A stretch of DNA of 39,459 bases from Planctomycetota bacterium (GTDB lineage: Bacteria > Planctomycetota > UBA1135 > UBA2386), in the NCBI GenBank assembly GCA_002684655.1, contig NYVR01000153.1, positions 1 through 39,459 of the forward strand. Direction: 5' to 3'. Below, piece after piece: positions 15,897 to 23,622 of this stretch (positions are counted from its first letter, which is position 1; each line of letters starts with the position of its first letter). Below the pieces are notes generated by a model, which did no database searches, had not been told where the DNA came from, and saw only the letters and a program-made list of their open reading frames with translations. A program made the position numbers and the translations under genes.

Positions 15897-17144
15897 ATGC
15901 GAGATGGAATGACAGCTCATCCAGAGAGTCTTCAGACGTCGACGCCCTTGCGCTTGCACTCGCTGGACGGCCTGCGTGCGACGATGATGCTGTTGGGCTT
16001 GGTGCTTCACTGCGCCTGCAACTACCAAGACGACCCTCCGAACCCTGCGTGGGACTTTCGCGATGACGCCAACTCCGCGTCCTTCCGCATTCTCGTCGGG
16101 TTCATCCACGCCTGGCGCATGCCCATCTTCATGTTCTTGGCGGGCTTCTTCGGAGCGCTGCTCGTGGAGCGGCGGAGCGTGGGCAGCTTCTTCGCCAACC
16201 GGCTCTCGCGCCTCGGCGGCCCTTTGCTGCTCTTTTTGCCGCTGCTGCTGCCGCTGGTTGTCGCCGGCTTCCGCTACGCAAAGTTCGTGCAGCTCGTCGG
16301 CGCTGAGGACGCGTGGGGTTATCTGGCCGAGGTCTCGTGGGCCGAGCTTTTCCCGCGGCAGACGATGCACCTCTGGTTCATCTACTACCTGCTGATCTAC
16401 TCGATCGCAGCGGCGTTGTTCGTGCCGCTGGGGCGCGCGCTGCCCGCGCCGCTGCGGCCCTCGCGGATGGTCGGCAGGCTCGTTGGCCTGCCGGGCGCGA
16501 GCCTGCTGCTGTCAATACCAATCGGCCTCGCGCTGATGGGGTCGAACTTCAACGGCGTCGTGGTCCCCGGCGTCTTGATCCCCGGCATCGAGTTCGTCCC
16601 AGAGCCGACGAGCTTCTTGACCTACGGTTGGCTCTATCTCTGCGGCTGGTCGCTGTGGAGCCGGCGCGAGTTGCTTGAGAAGAACGCCACTTGGCCGCGC
16701 ATCGTCGCGTGCTTAGGCGGCACGGTCGCGCTGTTCATGTATTGGATGGGGCTGGTGGCGGACCCCACGACGATCGTCGGCGCGTCGCAGCGCTTCTTCA
16801 CCGCGTTGGTCTCCGCGTGGGTGATGTGGCTGTCGATCTGGGGCTTCCTCGGACTGTTCGCCAAGTGCATGCCCCGCGAGGTGCCGTGGGTGCGGTATTT
16901 GGTCGACGCCTCCTACTGGCTCTACGTGCTGCACCTGCCGTTCACGATCTGGATCCCAGGCTACCTCGCTGAGGAGCAGTGGAGCAGCTACGCCAAGTTC
17001 GGCGTGACGGTCGCGGCGACGACGCTGGTTGGTCTGGTGACCTATGAGCTGTTCGTACGGTCGACGTGGATCGGTCGGCTACTAAACGGTCGGCGGGCGC
17101 CGCGAGCGCTGGTGCGCGCGCTGCGCAACCGACCGCTGGCCTAG
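15897..17144 (+). CDS. Membrane acyltransferase (acyltransferase 3 / OpgC-like)
   Basis: This 415-residue protein has about ten membrane spans. The start H-S-L-D-G-L-R-A-T-M-M-L-L-G-L-V-L-H is the typical acyltransferase-3 first helix with its conserved histidine, and F-I-H-A-W-R-M-P-I-F-M-F-L-A-G-F follows, as in the MdoC/OpgC branch. Members O-acylate or O-succinylate surface glycans at the inner membrane; the acceptor is unknown. ATG 15897 is used; ATG 15909 is equally possible. Its stop codon shares the CTAG palindrome with the stop of the convergent sulfotransferase gene. Confidence 0.88.
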   Translation: MRDGMTAHPESLQTSTPLRLHSLDGLRATMMLLGLVLHCACNYQDDPPNPAWDFRDDANSASFRILVGFIHAWRMPIFMFLAGFFGALLVERRSVGSFFANRLSRLGGPLLLFLPLLLPLVVAGFRYAKFVQLVGAEDAWGYLAEVSWAELFPRQTMHLWFIYYLLIYSIAAALFVPLGRALPAPLRPSRMVGRLVGLPGASLLLSIPIGLALMGSNFNGVVVPGVLIPGIEFVPEPTSFLTYGWLYLCGWSLWSRRELLEKNATWPRIVACLGGTVALFMYWMGLVADPTTIVGASQRFFTALVSAWVMWLSIWGFLGLFAKCMPREVPWVRYLVDASYWLYVLHLPFTIWIPGYLAEEQWSSYAKFGVTVAATTLVGLVTYELFVRSTWIGRLLNGRRAPRALVRALRNRPLA

Positions 17145-18322
17145 TCGGGCGTTTCGCGGCGCTCGTCGAGTTCGGGCCACAGGCGGAGCGCGGGAGATCC
17201 CTCGAGCACCGCTTGGCACTCAGCGATCTCCGCGCTGGTGAGATACTGGCGCCAGGAGTCGACGTCCTGCACGGACGATTTCTTGGTGCTGAAGAAGCGC
17301 TCGCGACGCCACCACGTGCGCAGCCCGTTCTCGGCTACGTCGAGCGTCGTCGGATCCAGTTCCCAGCCGAGGTGCTCAAACAGCTTGCGCGTCCCCGCCG
17401 CAGGGTCTTCGCGGAACCTGTCGTAGTTGATCAGGTATGAGTCGCTGTGCTCCTCGCATACCTTCAGGAGCCCTTCTGTTTGGATGCGCCAGCGCAAGGC
17501 CTCGATCGCGGCGTCGCTCAAGGATTCGATGGGGCCGGGGAGCGACGCGCGGGTGTTCGGGCCTGCGTCGTTGAGCGCGGAGAGGTGCCGCAGGGTTTCG
17601 GCGTGCGCTCGGTGCTGGGCGTGCTCGTCGAACTTCTTGCCGCGGTGACCCCGCAGCAGCGACGCGATGCTGCCAAACGGCTTGCGGACGAGCGCCAACA
17701 GGCGGCATTCGGTCCGGGAGCAGAGCTTTGACACCATGTCTGGGGGAAGGTTTACGTCCTTGATGACGTAGGAGCGCGGCTGGATGTGCTGTTTCGCCAA
17801 TCGCGCAAACAACGGCGCAGATCCGCGCCAGCGCTTGCTCATCTGGAACGCCGCCCAAACGGCCCAGCCTGGAGTCCGGCGGTGGTTCTTTGGTGGATAG
17901 GGCGGGTAATGAACCTCGGGGTGAGGCTGCGCGCTCGCCGCGGCCAGGGCCTCGCAGGTAGCCGCGGGATCACCTGCTTCCAGCGCGTCCAGCCAGGCGC
18001 GCATGGGGGTGCGCTTGGTGGCGAGGAACGGCTCGAAGTGATAGCTCGCGTCGCGATGTGTGTTCAGGATCGAGCCGATCCAGGTCGTCCCGGAGCGGCC
18101 CTGCCCCGTCAAGAGCACCCACTCGGGGGGCGGACGGCGTACGTCCGTCGCCTCAGCTGTAGTCTCCGCTCGTAGGCCGCCGCCGCGAGGGTCACTTTCG
18201 GTGCTCGCCGTGCTCAAGACGCGCAGTCGCTTATGGCAACGGAGTTCCGGAGCCGCAGCGGCGCCGAGGGCGCGCGCCGCGCCGCGCGCTCGTCTTTGCC
18301 GCTGAGACTCGTCCGGATCCAA
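17141..18322 (-). CDS. Sulfotransferase-family protein
   Basis: This 393-residue protein has the 5'-phosphosulfate P-loop L-T-G-Q-G-R-S-G-T-T-W at about residues 72-82, and a later L-L-A-L-V-R-K-P-F-G-S-I-A-S, the 3'-phosphate motif. The C-terminal part has Y-D-R-F-R-E-D-P-A. These are PAPS-dependent sulfotransferases; the acceptor is probably a glycan or lipid. The start is uncertain: TTG at 18322 has GGAGG 4 nt upstream and no in-frame ATG lies before the P-loop. Residues 1-60 are basic and low-complexity, so a later GTG is possible. It converges with the acyltransferase gene. Confidence 0.8.
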   Translation of the reverse strand: MDPDESQRQRRARGAARALGAAAAPELRCHKRLRVLSTASTESDPRGGGLRAETTAEATDVRRPPPEWVLLTGQGRSGTTWIGSILNTHRDASYHFEPFLATKRTPMRAWLDALEAGDPAATCEALAAASAQPHPEVHYPPYPPKNHRRTPGWAVWAAFQMSKRWRGSAPLFARLAKQHIQPRSYVIKDVNLPPDMVSKLCSRTECRLLALVRKPFGSIASLLRGHRGKKFDEHAQHRAHAETLRHLSALNDAGPNTRASLPGPIESLSDAAIEALRWRIQTEGLLKVCEEHSDSYLINYDRFREDPAAGTRKLFEHLGWELDPTTLDVAENGLRTWWRRERFFSTKKSSVQDVDSWRQYLTSAEIAECQAVLEGSPALRLWPELDERRETPD

Positions 18323-18479
18323 AGCGCCTCCATATGAGAAGGATAAGAGCCGCGGTACGCCTGCGAGGACCTAATAATTGATCGATCTCTTGTCGGTCGG
18401 AGCGCGCGGGGATGGGGCGACGGTCGACACCTTTCTGCAGCGAAAGCGCGGCGGCGGCCGCGCGCCTGCGTGCGCTGCG

Positions 18480-19493
18480 CTAACCCGCTGCGTCGATCGC
18501 TGCGACCATCGCGTGGATGTCGCCGATCGGCAGCTGCTCTTGCAGGATCCCCGGGGGCAGGGTCTCGACATTTGATGGCGACCCGACCGGGAACAGCGAC
18601 CCGTCAGGCTGCAGCTGTTCGATGCAGTCGCCGCAGGCGCTCACGATCTCAAAGTCCCGGCTACGCCAGAGCTCGTCGACGCCGCTGACGTCGAACGGTG
18701 CGCCGTAGCGATCCAGCAGTCGCTCGACGCGGTCCACGAGGTCGCGACCTCGCGCAGACGTCAGCACCTGCTCTTGGGCGCGCTGGGCCCAGGCAGCATC
18801 GGCGGAGCGCGCCGCGGGCGCCTTCGCGGCGTTGAGCATCCGGAGCGCCTCAGCAGCGGCGAACGGGATCGCCTCGTTGACGCGCTGCTCGGGGCGCGTC
18901 GCGCCGTCTGTGGTCGTGACGCCCAACTGCACGCGCAAGAAGTGGTCGAACAGGTCTTCGCCGGTCGCGACGACTTGATCGTAGACGACGACGCGCAGCG
19001 ACTCGCAGCCGAGGGATTCGACCGCGACGGTCAGCGGGACTTCGGGTCGAAGCACGTCGCCGTAGCCGACGCACTCCGCGCCGACGAACGCCGGCAGCGT
19101 CTCTGTGAGGCCGGCGCGAACGTCCTGCTTCCAACGTGACACGAGCAGCTGGCTTCGTCGACGTAGGTAGAGCAGCCAGCGCAGCTCGACATCGCCGCAC
19201 GCCTCGTTCAGCGCGGTCACCTGGGCGCGGCCGAGCCTCGAAAACTCCTCACTCGACATGACCACCCGCTCGCAGCCGTCCGCCGCCAACAGCTGTCGGA
19301 GCAGCGCGCCGCCGTCTCGCGGGCTGCTCAGGGCCCGCGCGACGTTGTGGTGGCCGTCGAGAAACTCTCGGCCTAGCTCGGGATAGGACACGCCGAGCGC
19401 GCGGAGCCAGCCCGCGTTGTGCGCGAGGCACTGCTGCAGGTAGGTCGTCCCGGTCTTAGGGAGCCCTGCGTGGACGATCAGCTGCTTCGCCAT
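18480..19493 (-). CDS. Sulfotransferase-like P-loop protein
   Basis: This 337-residue cytoplasmic protein begins L-I-V-H-A-G-L-P-K-T-G-T-T-Y-L-Q, the 5'-phosphosulfate loop of PAPS sulfotransferases near residues 5-20. S-S-E-E-F follows near residue 85, and L-Y-L-R-R-R-S-Q-L-L-V-S-R-W-K-Q, a second PAPS motif, near 125. It differs clearly in sequence from the sulfotransferase downstream, from which it is separated by 157 bp. Both lie on the same strand. The acceptor is unknown. The start ATG at 19493 puts the P-loop at the usual position. Confidence 0.75.
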   Translation of the reverse strand: MAKQLIVHAGLPKTGTTYLQQCLAHNAGWLRALGVSYPELGREFLDGHHNVARALSSPRDGGALLRQLLAADGCERVVMSSEEFSRLGRAQVTALNEACGDVELRWLLYLRRRSQLLVSRWKQDVRAGLTETLPAFVGAECVGYGDVLRPEVPLTVAVESLGCESLRVVVYDQVVATGEDLFDHFLRVQLGVTTTDGATRPEQRVNEAIPFAAAEALRMLNAAKAPAARSADAAWAQRAQEQVLTSARGRDLVDRVERLLDRYGAPFDVSGVDELWRSRDFEIVSACGDCIEQLQPDGSLFPVGSPSNVETLPPGILQEQLPIGDIHAMVAAIDAAG

Positions 19494-19517
19494 GTTCGCG
19501 GCGGACAGGCCTGACGA

Positions 19518-19772
19518 TCAGCGCTTCGCGTCGAGCGCGGCGAGGGCCGCGCGCCGCCCGTCGTCGTCCATCTTGTCCCAGCGTCCCATGCAGTTCTCGC
19601 AGCAGAACGAGACCGTCTTGCCCTCGAACTCGGTGGTAGGGCCGCCTTCGGCGTCTTCCATGCTGATAACGCAGAGCGACGCGGCAGGCTGGGTGGCGCC
19701 GTCGTTCATCACGCTACACGAGGAGAACATCGCGGCGGCGATCGCGGCGAACAGCATTCCGTAAATCTTCAT
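19518..19772 (-). CDS. YHS-like lipoprotein
   Basis: This 84-residue protein has a lipoprotein signal (hydrophobic residues 5-15, then F-S-S-C19). Its mature part contains C-V-I-S-M-E-D-A-E-G-G, G-K-T-V-S-F-C-C-E-N-C-M-G-R-W-D-K-M. The F-C-C-E-N-C-x-x-x-W pattern resembles YHS/TRASH metal-binding domains, which hold copper or zinc by cysteines. It is likely an envelope metal-binding protein. It starts divergently from the GT-C-like gene and lies 24 bp upstream of the sulfotransferase-like gene. Confidence 0.72.
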   Translation of the reverse strand: MKIYGMLFAAIAAAMFSSCSVMNDGATQPAASLCVISMEDAEGGPTTEFEGKTVSFCCENCMGRWDKMDDDGRRAALAALDAKR

Positions 19773-20074
19773 GACGCGCTTTGTATCGCGGTGAGGGGGC
19801 CGTTGGATTCGAATTGCGCGTTTTCGGATCGCCCGGCGCCAGCGCGGTACAGGGTAGCTGCAGCGGTCGCGGCGGCTCAGCCCGCGATCTGGAGCGGCGC
19901 TCTCGCTCGCAGCTTCCGCACGCAGCGCATTCTCTGGCCGCCGCGAGGCGCCGAGGCGCGACGCCGGACGAACGAGCGCTGCACGGCGCGAGTGACCGCG
20001 CGGTTCCGCACAGACGCTCGACGCTGCGTGTTCCGAGCTGTGGGCTGGTGGGCGCGCTTGCTAGTCTGTCCATC
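19773..20074. other. 302-bp gap between divergent genes
   Basis: The plus-strand frame is open through this stretch but encodes an Arg/Ser-rich sequence without hydrophobic segments, unlike the membrane protein that follows. I treat it as non-coding with the promoters of both genes. No operator or RNA was recognised. Confidence 0.5.
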
Positions 20075-21856
20075 GTGAACGCGCGAACCGGTCCTGCTTG
20101 GCTGCTGCCGCTGGGGGCGTCCCTGGTGGGGCCCGCCGCTCTGGCGAGCTGGTGGTGGGGTTGGGGAGACTCCGGCGCGCGCCTCACCTGGCTCGGCTGG
20201 ATGCTCTACTGGTGGATGCCGCTCACCTGCGCCTTCGCCGCGCTTTGCCTCTGCTGGCGCTTCCGCGCGCGCAGTCGCCCGGTCGCGGAGGTCGCGCGCG
20301 CGTGGTGGCCGGGGGCCGCGCTGGCCCTCGCCGCCGTCGTCACCGTCGTGCTCGTGTCGCCGCCGCAGATGCGCGTGCAGTTCGACGAGACCTGCTTGTT
20401 GGGCGTGTCGCAGAACATGCACCTGCACGGCAAAGCCCTGATGACCAACTGCGCCGTCCCTTACGACGGCGAGCCGTTCCCGCTGCACAGCCTCGTCGAC
20501 AAGCGACCGACCCTCTTTGCGTTCCTGTGCAGCCTCGTTCACGACGTCTCGGGTTACCGCGTCGGCAACGCCTTCTTCGTCAACGCGGCGCTGCTGTGGT
20601 TGGGCTTGTTCGGGGTGTTCGTCGCCGTGCGCGCGCGGCTGGGCCTCGTGGCAGGGCTCGCCGCGCCGCTGTGGCTGCTGGCGGTTCCGCTCACGAGCGT
20701 GGTCGCTACGTCTGCGGGCTTCGAACTGCTCGCAGCGGTGACGCTCGCGTTCGCCACCATCGCGGCGCTGGGCTTCGTCGCGCAGCCGGACGAGCCGCGC
20801 TTCGCGGCGCTGCTTGGGTGCGTCGCGCTGTTCGCGCAGTCGCGCTACGAGTCGTTGCCTGCTGCGGCCTTGCTCGTCCTGCTGACGGCGGTCGCGGTGC
20901 GCGGCCGCTTCGCGCCATCGAGGCGCTGCTGGTGGCTGCTCGCGGCGCTGCCGACCTTGGTTTCGCCGCTGGTGCTGCTGGCCGACTACGCACAGGACCC
21001 CAACTTCACCCCGGAAGCCGGCGGCCGCGCTCTCGTGTCGTTCGAGCACTTCTTCGCGCACGCGCCGGCCTTCTTGGCGGCGACCTTCTCGCCCGGTCTG
21101 GAAAACGCCATGCCCGGCATCGTCGCGATCTTCGGCGCCGTCGCGGTGGTCTTGCGTCTCTGCGCGAGGCAGGCGTCGCGCCTCGACTTGCTGGTCGCGG
21201 CGCCGACCACGGCCATCACGCTGCTGGTGCTCGCTTGGTTCTACAGCGACGTCGAGGAAGCTACGGCGCTGCGGCTGTTCCTGCCGTTCGCGTGGCTGTG
21301 CGCGCTGGCGCCGCTGGCGTTGGTCCGTGCGCTGCCCGGCCGCGCGATGGCAGGCCGCTGCGCGTTTGTGCTGCTCGCAGCTGCGCTGGCGCTCGCGCCG
21401 CTCCGGCTGCGGGAGCTCGCGCTCGGGCGCGCCTTCCCGACGCTGAACATGGCGGCCCTGACAAAGGCGCTGGACGGCGTCGCCGCGCGCCTCCCGGGCG
21501 AGCGCGGCCGCACCATGTGGGTCGGCACGATCGCGCAGTACATGGTCATGCGGGGTCACGCAGCCATTTCTCCCAAGGTCCTGAAGGAAGCGCTGTCGCC
21601 GAAATGGGCCCAGGGTGACGGTTGGCGCCGCAGCTTTGCCCAGGAGGTCCGGGCGCGCCTGCGAGGCCAGAGCCCTGCCGGCAACCCCAGCTTGCGCGGC
21701 CACGTCGGGACGATCTACGTGATCGAGACGACGATCGATCCGGCCGTCGCGCCGGCGTTTGGCTCTCCTCGCGAGCTGCTGCGGTTTTTCCCCGGCGAGG
21801 TCGTCGAACGCGTCGGCGGCGAGATGCCGATCACGGTGTATCGCGTAGGGCGCTAA
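20075..21856 (+). CDS. Multispan membrane protein, GT-C glycosyltransferase-like
   Basis: This 593-residue protein has about 11-12 membrane spans. The first extracytoplasmic loop carries V-Q-F-D-E-T-C-L-L-G-V-S-Q-N-M-H, resembling the acidic catalytic loop (D-E) of PMT/ArnT-type GT-C glycosyltransferases, and Y-D-G-E-P-F-P-L-H further on. A soluble C-terminal domain (about 455-593) follows the last span. It probably transfers a sugar from a lipid carrier outside the membrane. The GTG at 20075 is the likely start because the hydrophobic N-terminus begins just after it; no ATG is well placed. The neighbouring lipoprotein may be its partner, but that is only proximity. Confidence 0.65.
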   Translation: MNARTGPAWLLPLGASLVGPAALASWWWGWGDSGARLTWLGWMLYWWMPLTCAFAALCLCWRFRARSRPVAEVARAWWPGAALALAAVVTVVLVSPPQMRVQFDETCLLGVSQNMHLHGKALMTNCAVPYDGEPFPLHSLVDKRPTLFAFLCSLVHDVSGYRVGNAFFVNAALLWLGLFGVFVAVRARLGLVAGLAAPLWLLAVPLTSVVATSAGFELLAAVTLAFATIAALGFVAQPDEPRFAALLGCVALFAQSRYESLPAAALLVLLTAVAVRGRFAPSRRCWWLLAALPTLVSPLVLLADYAQDPNFTPEAGGRALVSFEHFFAHAPAFLAATFSPGLENAMPGIVAIFGAVAVVLRLCARQASRLDLLVAAPTTAITLLVLAWFYSDVEEATALRLFLPFAWLCALAPLALVRALPGRAMAGRCAFVLLAAALALAPLRLRELALGRAFPTLNMAALTKALDGVAARLPGERGRTMWVGTIAQYMVMRGHAAISPKVLKEALSPKWAQGDGWRRSFAQEVRARLRGQSPAGNPSLRGHVGTIYVIETTIDPAVAPAFGSPRELLRFFPGEVVERVGGEMPITVYRVGR

Positions 21857-21949
21857 CGCCGGTCGGCATCCGGGCGCCTGGAGCCCATGTCGCCCGGATG
21901 CCGCTCGCAGGGGCTTGCCCAAGGTCTCGCGCTGCGGGAAAAAGCAGGT

Positions 21950-22597
21950 ATGAGGATGACGCTCTGGCTCCCGTTCTTAGCGCTCACGGCGGGGTGCTGG
22001 CAGCCGCGCTACTTTGAGCCGCGCGAGAATGTAACCGGCCTGAGTCCGGAGGGCCGGCCGGCAGCGGTCTATGACCTAGACCGCGAGCAGGAAGGCGCAG
22101 CGCGGGGGCAGGTCCGCGTCTGGTCTGACGGCGCCTTCGCGCGCTACACAGAGACCGACGAGGAGGTCGTAGACCTGTTCGTCTCCTTAGAGCTGGAGAA
22201 TAACGGCAAGCAGGCTTTACAGCTGGACGTCGAGTCGCTGCGGGTAGAGGAGCTCTACCTGGACGGCTACCTGCAGCCGGCGGTGGCGCCGCTGACGGTC
22301 AAGGGCAACGACCGCGCGGAGCCAGGAACGACCGCGCGCCTCGACCTGACGTTCCAGCCGTCGACGACCTTCCCGCGCTGTATCGACTCGTTCGCGCTGC
22401 GCTTCGCCGTGCGCGGCGAGCAGGGCTTGGTCTCCGGTGAGCTGACGCCGTTCGTCCCCGAGCCGCTGCGGCCGCTCGGTGACCCTGGGTATTGGGGTGA
22501 CCGCTACTGGGGCGGCCCATACTGGGGCGGCCGACCGGCGAGCCTGCTGGGTCCTTGGCGGTGGGGCTCTGGATGGCGGGTCCCCCGCTGTCGTTGA
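21950..22597 (+). CDS. Lipoprotein of unknown function with aromatic/glycine tail
   Basis: This 215-residue protein has a signal ending in L-A-L-T-A-G-C-W, a lipobox with Cys16. The middle (about 55-160) is beta-rich, with L-F-V-S-L-E-L-E-N-N-G-K, as in immunoglobulin-like folds. The C-terminus has a short repeat, G-Y-W-G-D-R-Y-W-G-G-P-Y-W-G-G, followed by more Trp and Gly. The family is not recognised. It is probably an envelope protein, outer-membrane or inner-membrane anchored. The ATG at 21950 is used; ATG 21956 with AGGT upstream is an alternative. It lies 93 bp after the GT-C-like gene. Confidence 0.65.
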   Translation: MRMTLWLPFLALTAGCWQPRYFEPRENVTGLSPEGRPAAVYDLDREQEGAARGQVRVWSDGAFARYTETDEEVVDLFVSLELENNGKQALQLDVESLRVEELYLDGYLQPAVAPLTVKGNDRAEPGTTARLDLTFQPSTTFPRCIDSFALRFAVRGEQGLVSGELTPFVPEPLRPLGDPGYWGDRYWGGPYWGGRPASLLGPWRWGSGWRVPRCR

Positions 22598-22723
22598 GCG
22601 GTAGCGCCGCCGGCAGGAGCGCGGGAAATCCGGAGTTTCCGTCTCGCGTGTGCGTCGGCTCCGCGCGCCACAGGCGCAGAGAGGCGACGGACTGCATGCA
22701 GACCGTTGCATGACCTCGCTTTG

Positions 22724-22742
22724 GGCGATAAGCCTTTTCGCC
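22724..22742 (+). terminator. Weak hairpin before the ABC operon
   Basis: GGCGA at 22724-22728 pairs with TCGCC at 22738-22742 around a 9-nt loop and is followed by GTTTT. It could end the lipoprotein transcript before the ABC operon, but the stem is only 5 bp. Confidence 0.3.
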
Positions 22743-22821
22743 GTTTTCCACGGGCGCCGATCTCGGCAGTGTCCGGCTCGCGCCCGAAAATCTCGCTCAC
22801 GATCCTCCTGAAGTCGATCTT

Positions 22822-23610
22822 ATGACCGAAGCAGCACCGCAGTCGAACGTGCCGTTTGACGACGATCCGCCGCCGCCCAGGCGGCCGGACGCAGAGCCCA
22901 TGATCGAGGCCATTGACCTGTGCAAGCACTACGGGTCGTTCGCGGCCGTCGATGATGTCTCCTTCACGATTCGCAAAGGCGAAGTCGTGGCCTTTCTGGG
23001 GCCGAACGGCGCTGGCAAGTCCACCACGATGAAGGTGCTCACGGGCTACCTCGCGCCGACGAAGGGGCAGGCGCGGCTGCGTGGCTTCGACGTCACGAAG
23101 GACCGCGTTAAGGCTGTCGAGAAGCTCGGCTACTTGCCGGAGAACGGCCCGCTCTACCCGGACATGACGCCGCGTAAGCTGCTCAAGTTCTTCGGCGAGG
23201 CGCGCGGCATCCACGCGCGATTCAGGAGCCAGCTCGAGCGTGTGATCGACGAGTGTGACCTTGAGGAGCTGCTGGACAAGCCGATCGGTACGTGCAGCAA
23301 GGGGCAGCGGCAGCGGGTCGGGATGGCCCAGGTGCTGTTGCACGAGCCAGAGGTGTTGATCCTCGATGAGCCCACGACAGGCCTCGACCCGAACCAGATC
23401 CGACAGGTGCGTGAGCTGGTCAAGAAGCTTGGACAGACGCGCACCATCTTGCTCTCGACGCACCTCTTCCAGGAGGTCGAGGCAATGGCGGACAGGGTCC
23501 TCGTCGTCAGCGACGGCAGGCTCGCGTTCGACGGCACCGTGTCGGACTTCCTCTATAAGGGCGGCGGCCAGATGGACCGCGCCTTCCACACGCTGACGAC
23601 CGAGAGCTAG
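22822..23610 (+). CDS. ABC transporter ATP-binding protein (GldA-like)
   Basis: This 262-residue ATPase has Walker A G-P-N-G-A-G-K-S-T (60-68), Walker B V-L-I-L-D-E-P-T-T-G-L-D-P (178-190) and the H-loop S-T-H. The signature is C-S-K-G-Q-R-Q-R-V-G instead of L-S-G-G-Q; the S-K-G form is usual in the GldA/ABC-2 branch. Y-L-P-E-N-G-P-L-Y-P-D-M-T is also typical of that branch. It powers the membrane protein encoded 12 bp downstream. The first 27 residues are acidic and proline-rich, so ATG 22900 (M-I-E-A-I-D-L) is a possible alternative start. Confidence 0.92.
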   Translation: MTEAAPQSNVPFDDDPPPPRRPDAEPMIEAIDLCKHYGSFAAVDDVSFTIRKGEVVAFLGPNGAGKSTTMKVLTGYLAPTKGQARLRGFDVTKDRVKAVEKLGYLPENGPLYPDMTPRKLLKFFGEARGIHARFRSQLERVIDECDLEELLDKPIGTCSKGQRQRVGMAQVLLHEPEVLILDEPTTGLDPNQIRQVRELVKKLGQTRTILLSTHLFQEVEAMADRVLVVSDGRLAFDGTVSDFLYKGGGQMDRAFHTLTTES

Positions 23611-23622
23611 GAGACGCCAGAG

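Noticed and set aside
19781-20074. An N-terminal extension of the GT-C-like protein
   Set aside because: The open frame is Arg/Ser-rich and soluble, unlike the hydrophobic start after GTG 20075, and it would overlap the promoter of the divergent lipoprotein gene.
19877-21922. A 681-codon open frame on the minus strand opposite the GT-C-like gene
   Set aside because: Arg/Gln/His-rich product with no fold. It is a shadow caused by high GC at third positions.
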